Positions 20,792 through 28,559 of a stretch of 40,165 bases of DNA are shown one piece after another. This stretch comes from Elusimicrobiota bacterium (GTDB taxonomy: Bacteria > Elusimicrobiota > Elusimicrobia > UBA1565 > UBA9628), in the NCBI GenBank assembly GCA_028714015.1, contig JAQTNG010000005.1:1-40165 (forward strand), in the 5' to 3' direction. Each line of letters begins with the position of its first letter. Position 1 is the first letter of the stretch. Position numbers and translations under genes: made by a program. Under the pieces are notes generated by a model that was given only the letters and a program-made list of their open reading frames with translations, did not search any database and was not told the origin of the DNA.

Positions 20792-20800
20792 TGCTATACT
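20792..20800 (+). promoter_or_regulatory. Extended -10 promoter of the small beta-rich protein gene
   Basis: TGCTATACT (TG-N plus TATACT at 20795-20800) ends 7 bases before ATG 20808. The start site should fall at or next to the ATG, so the mRNA is predicted to lack a leader. No clear -35 is visible. Confidence 0.6.
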
Positions 20801-20807
20801 TTTCCCC

Positions 20808-21287
20808 ATGCCCGACTACTTCCCCCTCGTAAAAGGCGCCGTGCGTGAGTACGCGACGGAGAACTCCCGCGGCGCCGGCACCTATAAAGTCGAGGTGCTC
20901 GAGGTCTCGGCCAAGGACGCCGCGACGACGGCCAAGTGCCGCCGCACCATAAACCTGCCGGGCGAGCCCGAGCGGGTCGCCGAGTTCACCGTGACGAAGG
21001 ACGCCTCCGGCGTCCACGAGGGGGACGACGTCGAGTTCAAGACCCCGCTCGAGGCCGGCACGGAGTGGGTCAGCCCGCCGCGCCGGACCTGGATCGAGGC
21101 GCTCGACGCGGAGGTCGAGACGCCGGCCGGCAAGTTCACGGACTGCCTGAAGGTCGCCTACCTGATCGCGGAGGGCGACGGCGGCTCGGGCGAGCGCCAC
21201 TACGCTCCCGGCGTGGGGCTCGTGAAGGTCGCCGACAACGACGAGGGCGAGCCCCTGACGTATCAGCTCGTCAAGAAGCTCGGCTAG
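20808..21287 (+). CDS. Small beta-rich protein of unknown function
   Basis: The 159-residue product begins MPDYFPLVKGAVREYATENS and later has YAPGVGLVKVADND. The pair 'YFPLxxGxxxxY' near the start and 'YxPGVGLVK' near the end occurs in many uncharacterised bacterial proteins, often secreted, with a single beta-rich domain. No signal peptide is visible here. It contains two Cys and many alternating hydrophobic strands, and has its own promoter. I cannot assign a function. Confidence 0.65.
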   Translation: MPDYFPLVKGAVREYATENSRGAGTYKVEVLEVSAKDAATTAKCRRTINLPGEPERVAEFTVTKDASGVHEGDDVEFKTPLEAGTEWVSPPRRTWIEALDAEVETPAGKFTDCLKVAYLIAEGDGGSGERHYAPGVGLVKVADNDEGEPLTYQLVKKLG

Positions 21288-21301
21288 TCATAATTTAGCC
21301 C

Positions 21302-21330
21302 TTGTAAAACAACGGTTGACCCCCTATAAT
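21302..21330 (+). promoter_or_regulatory. Promoter of the XRE/nucleotidyltransferase operon
   Basis: TTGTAA (21302-21307), a 17-base spacer and consensus TATAAT (21325-21330) form a strong sigma70-type promoter. The last T of the -10 is the first base of the first palindromic operator. Transcription should begin near 21337, inside that palindrome, so a bound repressor would block initiation directly. Confidence 0.7.
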
Positions 21331-21366
21331 ATCGCTATAGCGATAATTATATCGCTATAGCGATAT
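21330..21366. promoter_or_regulatory. Two identical palindromic operators overlapping promoter and start codon
   Basis: The 16-bp perfect palindrome TATCGCTATAGCGATA occurs at 21330-21345 and again at 21350-21365; the second copy extends to 18 bp (21349-21366). Their centres are 20 bp apart, about two DNA turns, so two dimers would sit on the same face. Copy 1 abuts the -10 box and covers the likely transcription start. Copy 2 contains the A of ATG 21365. This is the expected layout of an autorepressed operon with the downstream XRE protein as the probable binder. Confidence 0.8.
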
Positions 21367-22153
21367 GACGACCAAGAAAATCCTCCGTCACTCTCCCATC
21401 GGCGAGCGCATCCGCGCCCTGCGCCAGGAACGCCGTTGGACTCAGAAAGAGCTTTCGGAACTGCTCGGCATCTCGCAAAACTACCTCTCCGAGCTGGAGC
21501 GCGGCCAGGGCTCGTTCACGGCGGAGCACCTGCTGACGATCCTCCAAACCTTCAACGTGCCGGTCGACTACTTTTTCCCCGCCGGAGCGGGAAGCCAGGA
21601 CCGGATTCAAAGCGCCCTGGCGAGGTTCGGCGCCACGCATCTGTTCGAATCGGCGGAGACCGCGCCCACCGCGCTTCTGAAGGACGTCGCCGATGTCGTG
21701 CGCGAGGCGCTGATCTCGGCGCAATCGTCGCGGCTGATCACGGCGCTGGCGCCCGTGCTCGTGGACAACATCAACCGCATCAATCTCCGGACCCTGCAGG
21801 CGCGCCTCCATGAGGCCGGCCTGGAGCAGCGCTTGGGATGGGTTCTGGAAAACACGCTGGAAGCCCTTCGCGGCGAGTTGTCGCGCCCCCTGCCGCGGGA
21901 ATGGGCGCTGAAATACGGCCGGGCGGAAGCGATCCTGAAATCGTTTCTTTCTCTCGACCGGCCCGGCCGGAGGATCGAGGGGTCGCCGGAGGATCTCAGC
22001 GACGTGCTGGACCGCGACATCGCCAGCGACAAGTCGCTGGCCGAGGCCCGCCGGGAAAGCTCCGCGATTTCGAAGCGCTGGGGAATCACGACGCGGATCA
22101 AGACGGACGACTTCGCGCAGGCATTGAGAGCGGCTCGTGAAACTCATCCATAA
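21365..22153 (+). CDS. XRE-family HTH regulator, probable antitoxin/autorepressor
   Basis: The 262-residue product has a classical XRE/Cro HTH at about residues 11-70, with IGERIRALRQERRWTQKELS, GISQNYLSELERGQ and AEHLLTILQTFNVPVDYFF. The remaining 190 residues are mostly helical and unrecognised, far longer than a simple Cro-like repressor. They may contact the partner protein. The start ATG lies inside the second operator. The gene overlaps the next by 17 bases, so the two are translationally coupled. XRE proteins in such pairs usually repress their own operon and neutralise the partner. That role is inferred from context. Confidence 0.85.
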   Translation: MTTKKILRHSPIGERIRALRQERRWTQKELSELLGISQNYLSELERGQGSFTAEHLLTILQTFNVPVDYFFPAGAGSQDRIQSALARFGATHLFESAETAPTALLKDVADVVREALISAQSSRLITALAPVLVDNINRINLRTLQARLHEAGLEQRLGWVLENTLEALRGELSRPLPREWALKYGRAEAILKSFLSLDRPGRRIEGSPEDLSDVLDRDIASDKSLAEARRESSAISKRWGITTRIKTDDFAQALRAARETHP

Positions 22154-22727
22154 ATTTCTCGCCGAAATCGACGCGCGGTGGAAGCCCGCGGGCGGCGGAC
22201 CGATCAGGTTGAAAATCATCGGATCGGCCGCTCTCATGCTCCAGGCCGATTACGAGCGCGGAACGAAGGACGGAGACGTTTTGGAGGCCGACGAGATCAC
22301 GCCCGCCGTGCGCGAGCAATTGCTCGCCCTCGCCGGTCCCAAGGCGGCTCTTTTTCAGAAATACCGCATGTACGTCGAGATCGTGACCCGGGCGATCATG
22401 TTCCTGCCGCAGAAACCCGTCTTCCGCCCGGTTCCGGGCCTGGCGTTGAGCAATTTCTCGGTCGAGGTCCTGGACCTGACCGATGTCGTCGTCAGCAAGC
22501 TGAAACGCCTCAACCAGAACGATATCTCCGACATCGAGGCCATGGCCCAAATGCGGCTCCTGCACCACGCGAGGCTGGTCGAGAGATTCGAAGCCGCCGT
22601 CGATTTTCACTCGACCTCCGCTTATGCGGAGGATTTCCCGAAGTGCATCGCGAACTTGAACCGCATCGAACGCGACTATCTCAGGGTTCCGGAATCGGCG
22701 ATCGAACTCCCCGATTGGATGCAGTGA
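22137..22727 (+). CDS. Nucleotidyltransferase-fold protein (DUF6036/AbiEii-like), probable effector
   Basis: The 196-residue product starts at GTG 22137 inside the end of the XRE gene. Near the N-terminus it has LKIIGSAALMLQ (Gly29-Ser30) followed by RGTKDGDVLE with Asp45 and Asp47. This is the G-S...D-x-D pattern of the polymerase-beta nucleotidyltransferase superfamily, which includes MNT, AbiEii and DUF6036 proteins. A later DLTDVVVSKLKRLNQNDISDIEAM segment also resembles AbiEii-like proteins. Such enzymes often modify tRNA or proteins as toxins, neutralised by a neighbour. The overlap with an autoregulated XRE gene supports a toxin-antitoxin or abortive-infection pair, but activity is not shown. 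The stop is 7 bases from a convergent gene. Confidence 0.75.
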   Translation: MKLIHKFLAEIDARWKPAGGGPIRLKIIGSAALMLQADYERGTKDGDVLEADEITPAVREQLLALAGPKAALFQKYRMYVEIVTRAIMFLPQKPVFRPVPGLALSNFSVEVLDLTDVVVSKLKRLNQNDISDIEAMAQMRLLHHARLVERFEAAVDFHSTSAYAEDFPKCIANLNRIERDYLRVPESAIELPDWMQ

Positions 22728-22734
22728 CGATCGG

Positions 22735-25700
22735 CTAGGGTTTAGCGGCCTCTTTGGCCGCGCCCGCGGGCACACGCTCCACGAAGGCGTCGAGCGCGTC
22801 GCCGATCTCCAGGGCCGCGGCGCGGTACGCGGCGTCGCTGCCGCCCCAAGGATCGTCGATGTCGCCGCCGACCTTCGTGTACTCGGCCAGCGAGAACACC
22901 TTGCCCTTGGCCTCGGGGTGGAGCTTGAGCACCGTCTGCGCCTGCCCGCCGGTCATCGTGAGGATCAAGGCGCTTCCCGCGACGTCGGCGGCGGTGAGCG
23001 GCAGCGCCTGGTGGCCTTCGGCGTCGACGCCCAGGCCCGCGAGCGTCTGCCGGGCCTTCGCGTTCATCGCCTCTCCCGGCCGGGAGACCGAGAGGCCCCG
23101 AGAGATCACATCGATGTCCGGGCGGCCGCGGCGGGAGAGCTTCTCGCGCGCGAGGTGCGCCGCCATCGGCGAGCGGCAGGTGTTGCCGGTGCAGACGAAC
23201 AGGAGCCGCTTGGGCTTGGGCGCCTGCGCGGGCTTGACCTGGGAGCCCTGGGTCACCGCCGGCACCGGCGCCTGCTTCTCGGCGCCGTTGCCCGTCACCG
23301 AGCGGGACTGGAGTATGTAGAGCTTGTCGCCGACGAAGCCGAACTCGATGTCGAGCGCGTAGCCGAAGTGGCGCTCGAGCGCGACGGAGACGTCGGAGAG
23401 GATCTTGAGCTTGGCCGGGGACATCGAGCGGCGCCGGCGCCACTCGGGCGGCATCTTGTGCTCGATCGTGCCGCGCCCGTCCTTGCCGCGCACGATCGCG
23501 AGCTTCTTGTCGGAGATCATGGGAGGAAGCAGCTCGAGGCCGGATTTCTTCGACAGGACGTACTGGTCGGGGGCCACGCGCCCGGAGACGATGCCCTCGC
23601 CGAGGCCGAACGCGGCGTTGACGATCACGCGCCCCGAGCTGCCGGAGACCGGGTCCTGCGTGAACGCCACGCCGGAGACCTCGGAGTCGACCATCGCCTG
23701 GACGACGACGGCCTGGGCCAGGTTCGTCGTGGACAGGCCGCGCGTCTGCCGGTAGAGCAGCGCGCGCGGGTTCCAGAGGGAGGCCCACACGTCCTTGACG
23801 TGCTCGAGCAGCTCCGACGGGTCCACGTAGAGATGAGTGTCGCCGGCGCCCGCGAAGGCGGCCTCGGCGCCGTCCTCGTCGACGGCCGACGAGCGCACGG
23901 CGAGCGGGGTCGAGTTCAGGCGCTGGGCGGCGAGGCCGGCGAGGATCTCGCGCCCGACGCCGTGCAGCGGGGAGAGCTTCGCGTCGAGGATCAGGCGCCG
24001 CGCGCGCTCGGAGCGCTGCTCGGGCGTCAGGCGCGCGTCGGCGCCCAGGGCCTCGAGGCGCTCGGATATGCCGGACTCCTTGAGGAAGCGCCGGTAGGCG
24101 TGGACGGTCAGCGCGATGCCCGGCGTGACCTCGCCGCCGGCCGCGCGCACGACGGCGGCGATCTCGCCGAGCTTGGCCGCCTTGCCGCCCACCCAGGGCA
24201 CGTCCACGTCGAGGATGGCGGCCAGAGGAAGCACCGCGGGCGCGGCCGCCTCCATGGCGGCGCGGCGGGAGCCCTCGAGGCGCGCGGCCTGCTCTTCCCA
24301 TTTGCGGATCATGTCCGGGTTCATGCCTCGGCGGCGGGCCTTGGCGATGGCGGACTTGATGCGCGGCAGGGCCTCGACCGTGGCGGCGGGAAACAGGCGC
24401 GCGTGGGTCTGGAGCTCGGACATCTCCTCGGCGAGGAGCTTCTCGTGGCGCTCGTGCGCCTCGGCCTTAAGCCCCGCGATCGAGATCTCGTAGGAGGCGA
24501 GCTCGGCCTTGCGGCGTCCGAGCTCGACGGCGATCGCGCGCAGGCCGCGCGCGCGCTGCTCGGCCTCGCGCCAGAGGCGCTCAACGGATTCCGTCGACAG
24601 GGACTCGGCGATGAGCTCGCGGCGCTCCGAGAGATCCGCGAGGGCGTCCTGGAGCTCGGCGGAAAAGCGCGCGTCGAGCGCGTCCGAGGCCAGGCGTCCG
24701 ATCGCGTCCTCCGGGCCGGGTATGACGGACAGCGCGCGGGCGAGAGCTTTGACCGCCCGGGGATCGGCCAGGGCGCGCGAGAACAGGCCGGCAAGGGCCT
24801 CGCGCACGAGGACCGACTTCTGCTCGTGCTGCAGGGACGACGCCGCCTGGCGGTTGCGCAGCCACTGGGCCAGCGCGCCGGCGTCGCCCGAGGCGTCGAA
24901 GCGCTCGAGCGCCCCCGCGGCGTCGAGAAGCGCCGCGCTCGAGCCCGCCGGGAAGAGCTCGACGACTCCCGTCGCGGGATCCAGGCGCACCACCTCGCCT
25001 TCGAGCAAGGCGAGGGCGGCCGCGGGCCTCGCGGGGCGCGCGATGAGCCCGCCGGCGCGGACCGGCTCGCCCAGATCGAAGGAGCTCAGCGACGCCGAGC
25101 CGTCCTTCCATTCGACGCCGGGCAGGATCGCGGCGGGTATGCCCATCTCGCGCGTCGTGATCGCGGCGTGGCTGAGAAGGCCGCCCGAGGTCGTGATCAC
25201 CGCCTTCGAGGCGCGGATCGCGTCGAGGTCGTCGGGCGTGGTGTAGGGGGCCACGAAGATGAAGCCGCCCGCGGCGGCCTTCGCCTTGTCGTAGGTCACG
25301 CGCGCGAGCAAGGTCCGCCCGTGGCCGGGGCTGGCGGCCATGCCCTGGAAGCTCCGGCCGAAGGACGCGCGCGCCGGGGCCGGCTCGCGCAGCAGCTTCT
25401 GGAAATAGGCCAGCCCGGGAGGCGACTGCGAGGGCTCGAACTTGGCGACCGGATGGCCCTGCGCCCGGAGCGCCTCGAACAGGGCGCCCGGCGTCAGCGC
25501 GCGCGGCTTTTCGCCCGGCTCGAGCGCCAGGATCTCCGCGCGGGCCAGGCCGATCTGGCCGTTCTTCGGATCGCGCAGCGCATAGACCGTCACCCACGCG
25601 TCCGGGTCGAGACGGCGCTGGGCGCGCTCGACGCTCAGCGCGCCGAGCGCGCCGATCGTCTCGTACCGGAACAGCGACGGATCGAGCGAGGAGACGACCT

Positions 25701-27963
25701 CCGCCATGCGCGCGCCGCCGACCGTCTCCCCGCCGAACGCCGCCGCCAGGGACGCGAGCGGATTGTACGAGGCGTTGCGGGCGAGGCGCCCGTCGGCGAT
25801 GAGGCGCAGCTGACCGCGCGCGATGGCGGCCTCGATCGGCTCGTTGACGAAGCGGTCGATCGTCCGCTGACCCAGCCTCTCTTCGGCGGGGATCTTCGGC
25901 AACCCCAAGGCCTCCAGGTTCTCGTCGAGCGCCGCGCGCAGGAGCGCGCGCTCTCTCCGCTCGGACTGGTACTGCTGCCAGCCCGCCACCATCGCGTTGT
26001 GATCGTCGTGGACGTAGAAGGGCAAGGTTCCCTCTCCGATCACGGTGTCCACCCAGTCGTCGATGCGCTGCCCGACCTCCTCGCTCGTCTTGGCCCCCGA
26101 GACGAGCATGGGCAGGGCGAAGTCCACGCCGACCGTCGCGTGCAAGGCCTGCACGACGAGCGCGAAGGTGTCGGTCATCTCGTCGACGGTCTGCGAGGCG
26201 TGGTCCTTGTCGATCACCGCGGTCAGGAAGCCGTTTTTCTGGTCCACATGGAAGCCGGCCTTATGCAGGAGGCGGCCGACGTAGTAGAGGCGGGTCTGGT
26301 TGTCGTAGAGCGTGCCCCACTCCTGATAGCGCACGCGGATCATGCCGCCCTCGTCGGGCTGAAGGAAGCTCGCGTAGATCTCGGCCGAGTGCGCGCCGAG
26401 CTTGAAGTGGCCCCAGAACTGGTGGTCCTGCATGATCAGCGAGCCCTTCGGCGTGTCCTTCGAGCGCGTCATCGCCGCGAGCAGCGCCTTGAAGCCGGGA
26501 GAGACGACGCGCCCGTCCCTGACGAGAGGGTTCTCCGACAGGTCCACGAGGGACACGGCCTTCTCCGCGGCGCCCGAGCCCAGGCGCACGGTCAGGTTCG
26601 CGGGCGAGGCGGCGTTCGTCCTGCCGACGGCCTCGAGAGCCTTCTGGTGGAGGTAGTTGAGGTACTTGTGCAGCGCGGGCGTGTCGATCGGCATCACGAG
26701 CTCAACGGCCCGAGGCGGCAAGAGGTCGGAGTCGGAGAGGCCGCGCACCGTCGCCTCGAGCAGGGCGCCGAGGCGCTTGACCTCGAGCTTCACGCCGAAG
26801 GCTTCCGCCGTGCGGGCGTCGTCGCCTTCGGCGAGCTTCGCGTAGGCCTCGGCCATCGCCGCCACGTGGCCGTGCACCGCGCGCGCGGTCTTCACCGTCA
26901 TCTTCGACGAGCTCTGCGCGATCAGCTCGAGCGCCGCGAAATTCGACTCGATGAGGCCGTTGAAGACCGAGAAGCGCGCGCGCAAAGCGGCGGTTCCGGC
27001 CGCGTCCTGGCCGCGCTCGAGGCGCACGCTCACGGCCTCGTCGGCCGTCTTCGCCACGGCCAGGCCCGCGGCGACGGGCGGCGCGTACAGCACGCGGTAG
27101 CCGAGCGCCACGAACCGCTCGCCGCGCCCGGAGCGGACGAGGATCTTGTCGCCGAGCTCCGGCTTCTTCCAGGGAAAAGCCTTGAGCGCCGGCTTGGGCT
27201 CCAGCACCGCGAGCGCGGGCGGCTCGCGGTCCGGCTCGGCCTCGGGATTGGCCTTGGTGAACGCCGACGCGACCGAGTCCCAGGCCTCGGACGCCGCGTC
27301 CGCCGCCGCGCCGATCTTGCTCTTGAGCCAGCGCTTCGCGCCCCCGGCCTTCGGCGCGGGAGGCTCCATCGCAAAGCCCGTTTTCGCCCCGTCCTTCCCC
27401 GCCGGCGCCAGGCCCGGCGAGCGCCCGGCGGCGGGATCGGCGGCGAGAGCAAAGACGCCGGTCTCCCCGTCGCCGGCCCGATCCCCGGAGCCGTCGTACA
27501 ATTGCTTGAGCTTTGCGTCCGACGGCGCGGCGCCGGTCTTGACCGCTTCATTCGCCCCGCCGAGCAACCGGGCATCGAGTTCGCCGGCCGACGCGGCGGA
27601 ATGCGAGGGCGCATCGATCGCCGGCGGCGCGGGCAACCGGACCTTCTTGGTTTTGGGCGCGGCCTTCGCCGCCGGGGGATTGAGCTCGGCCGCGGCGGGC
27701 TGAACGGCGGCCGCCGGCTTGGCCAGAGGCGCCGGCGCCGCATTGACGCCGAGCGTCGGCGCGAGCCCGAGGCCGAGGCCCGGGACGACGGACACTCCGC
27801 CGTTGACGCCGGGGGCGAGGCCGCCGACCGTCCCGGCCTGGCCGTGGCCCGTGCCGGCATTGCCCGCTTCTCCGGGCAAAGCGACGTCCACCGAGCGCGC
27901 GGGACCCGCCAGCAGGGCGGATAAGAGGAAGGCGAGGGCTCCCCGGAGGGGCGGCGGGGCCAT
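22735..27963 (-). CDS. Exported fusion: PEP-utilising His domain, PPDK ATP-binding domain and LMW protein phosphatase
   Basis: The 1742-residue product begins MAPPPLRGALAFLLSALLAG with a signal-peptide-like segment. An Ala/Pro-rich low-complexity region runs to about 270, then an unrecognised region (about 270-880). A phosphohistidine swivel domain (about 880-970) carries TSGGLLSHAAITTREMGIPA with His932. A charged coiled-coil stretch (about 1080-1240) comes next. A PPDK-type ATP-grasp domain (about 1245-1560) has VGGKAAKLGE, AVRSSAVDEDG and LYILQSRSVT. A low-molecular-weight phosphatase (about 1585-1730) has CTGNTCRS (Cys1591, Arg1597) and general-acid Asp1704 in DDPWGG. All key residues are present, but the PEP-binding barrel of PEP synthase is missing and the domain order is unusual. 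An ATP-using enzyme behind a signal peptide is odd. Substrate unknown. Confidence 0.85.
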   Translation of the reverse strand: MAPPPLRGALAFLLSALLAGPARSVDVALPGEAGNAGTGHGQAGTVGGLAPGVNGGVSVVPGLGLGLAPTLGVNAAPAPLAKPAAAVQPAAAELNPPAAKAAPKTKKVRLPAPPAIDAPSHSAASAGELDARLLGGANEAVKTGAAPSDAKLKQLYDGSGDRAGDGETGVFALAADPAAGRSPGLAPAGKDGAKTGFAMEPPAPKAGGAKRWLKSKIGAAADAASEAWDSVASAFTKANPEAEPDREPPALAVLEPKPALKAFPWKKPELGDKILVRSGRGERFVALGYRVLYAPPVAAGLAVAKTADEAVSVRLERGQDAAGTAALRARFSVFNGLIESNFAALELIAQSSSKMTVKTARAVHGHVAAMAEAYAKLAEGDDARTAEAFGVKLEVKRLGALLEATVRGLSDSDLLPPRAVELVMPIDTPALHKYLNYLHQKALEAVGRTNAASPANLTVRLGSGAAEKAVSLVDLSENPLVRDGRVVSPGFKALLAAMTRSKDTPKGSLIMQDHQFWGHFKLGAHSAEIYASFLQPDEGGMIRVRYQEWGTLYDNQTRLYYVGRLLHKAGFHVDQKNGFLTAVIDKDHASQTVDEMTDTFALVVQALHATVGVDFALPMLVSGAKTSEEVGQRIDDWVDTVIGEGTLPFYVHDDHNAMVAGWQQYQSERRERALLRAALDENLEALGLPKIPAEERLGQRTIDRFVNEPIEAAIARGQLRLIADGRLARNASYNPLASLAAAFGGETVGGARMAEVVSSLDPSLFRYETIGALGALSVERAQRRLDPDAWVTVYALRDPKNGQIGLARAEILALEPGEKPRALTPGALFEALRAQGHPVAKFEPSQSPPGLAYFQKLLREPAPARASFGRSFQGMAASPGHGRTLLARVTYDKAKAAAGGFIFVAPYTTPDDLDAIRASKAVITTSGGLLSHAAITTREMGIPAAILPGVEWKDGSASLSSFDLGEPVRAGGLIARPARPAAALALLEGEVVRLDPATGVVELFPAGSSAALLDAAGALERFDASGDAGALAQWLRNRQAASSLQHEQKSVLVREALAGLFSRALADPRAVKALARALSVIPGPEDAIGRLASDALDARFSAELQDALADLSERRELIAESLSTESVERLWREAEQRARGLRAIAVELGRRKAELASYEISIAGLKAEAHERHEKLLAEEMSELQTHARLFPAATVEALPRIKSAIAKARRRGMNPDMIRKWEEQAARLEGSRRAAMEAAAPAVLPLAAILDVDVPWVGGKAAKLGEIAAVVRAAGGEVTPGIALTVHAYRRFLKESGISERLEALGADARLTPEQRSERARRLILDAKLSPLHGVGREILAGLAAQRLNSTPLAVRSSAVDEDGAEAAFAGAGDTHLYVDPSELLEHVKDVWASLWNPRALLYRQTRGLSTTNLAQAVVVQAMVDSEVSGVAFTQDPVSGSSGRVIVNAAFGLGEGIVSGRVAPDQYVLSKKSGLELLPPMISDKKLAIVRGKDGRGTIEHKMPPEWRRRRSMSPAKLKILSDVSVALERHFGYALDIEFGFVGDKLYILQSRSVTGNGAEKQAPVPAVTQGSQVKPAQAPKPKRLLFVCTGNTCRSPMAAHLAREKLSRRGRPDIDVISRGLSVSRPGEAMNAKARQTLAGLGVDAEGHQALPLTAADVAGSALILTMTGGQAQTVLKLHPEAKGKVFSLAEYTKVGGDIDDPWGGSDAAYRAAALEIGDALDAFVERVPAGAAKEAAKP

Positions 27964-27969
27964 GGGCTC

Positions 27970-27975
27970 AGTGTA
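27970..27975 (-). promoter_or_regulatory. -10 element of the fusion-protein gene
   Basis: On the minus strand TACACT ends 6 bases before ATG 27963. A GGAGGAGGGG purine tract lies upstream of this hexamer, too far from the ATG to act as a ribosome-binding site if the hexamer is used. The -35 (TGGCGG, 17 bases upstream) is weak. The spacing matches the leaderless pattern seen elsewhere in the window. Confidence 0.45.
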
Positions 27976-28029
27976 GCCCCTCCTCCGAATCCCCGCCAGG
28001 GGGCGGCGGCGGCGTTCATCTCGCGTGCG

Positions 28030-28058
28030 TTGACAGGCGGGTCGCGCGCCGTTATACT
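28030..28058 (+). promoter_or_regulatory. Consensus sigma70-type promoter of coaD
   Basis: TTGACA (28030-28035), a 17-base spacer and TATACT (28053-28058) make the best promoter in the window. The -10 ends only 6 bases before ATG 28065, so transcription should begin at the A of the start codon and coaD should be leaderless. It is divergent from the promoter of the fusion gene. Confidence 0.8.
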
Positions 28059-28064
28059 GCGGAC

Positions 28065-28559
28065 ATGAGCCGAATCGCGGTATATCCGGGCAGTTTCGAT
28101 CCGCTGACGCGCGGGCATCTCGACATCATCCAGCGCGCCTCCAAGATTTTCGACCACGTGATCGTCGCGGTGTCGAACAACGCCTCCAAAAAGAACGTGT
28201 TCTCCGTTTCGGAGCGCATCGAGATGGTCGAGGAATCCATCCGCAACCTGCCGAACGTGGACTGCGACACCATCTCGGGCCTGCTCGTCGATTACATGCG
28301 CCGCAAGAAGGCCAAGGTCCTCATCCGCGGCCTGCGCGTGGTCTCCGACATGGACTACGAGTTCCAGCTCGCGTCCTTCAACCGCCGCCTCAACAAGGAC
28401 GTCGAGACCGTTTTCCTGATGCCGGACGATCAGTACACCTACCTGGCCTCCTCCATGGTGCGCGAGATCGCGCGCCTGGGCGCCGGCACCGAGCAGTTCG
28501 TCCCGTCCTTCGTGGCGCGGCGTCTCAAGCTGAAATTTGGCAGCCCCAAGGTCAAATAG
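28065..28559 (+). CDS. coaD: CoaD, phosphopantetheine adenylyltransferase
   Basis: CoaD transfers AMP from ATP to 4'-phosphopantetheine, the penultimate step of coenzyme A synthesis, in the cytoplasm. The 164-residue product shows the family start RIAVYPGSFDPLTRGHLDII, containing the (T/H)xGH nucleotidyltransferase motif. VLIRGLRVVSDMDYEFQLA and YLASSMVREIARLG, which carries the (I/L)SSxxVRE-like ATP-binding motif, follow. Length is normal. There is no ribosome-binding site upstream, consistent with a leaderless transcript. The end of the gene overlaps the next gene by 23 bases. Confidence 0.96.
   Translation: MSRIAVYPGSFDPLTRGHLDIIQRASKIFDHVIVAVSNNASKKNVFSVSERIEMVEESIRNLPNVDCDTISGLLVDYMRRKKAKVLIRGLRVVSDMDYEFQLASFNRRLNKDVETVFLMPDDQYTYLASSMVREIARLGAGTEQFVPSFVARRLKLKFGSPKVK

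Noticed and set aside
21316-21321. TTGACC as the -35 of the XRE operon
   Set aside because: It is only 3 bases from the TATAAT box; TTGTAA at 21302-21307 has the correct 17-base spacing.
22918-27924. A 1668-codon plus-strand frame opposite the giant fusion gene
   Set aside because: Its translation is Arg/Gly/Glu/His-rich without any domain. The minus-strand frame has clear catalytic motifs. It is a shadow caused by GC-rich third positions.
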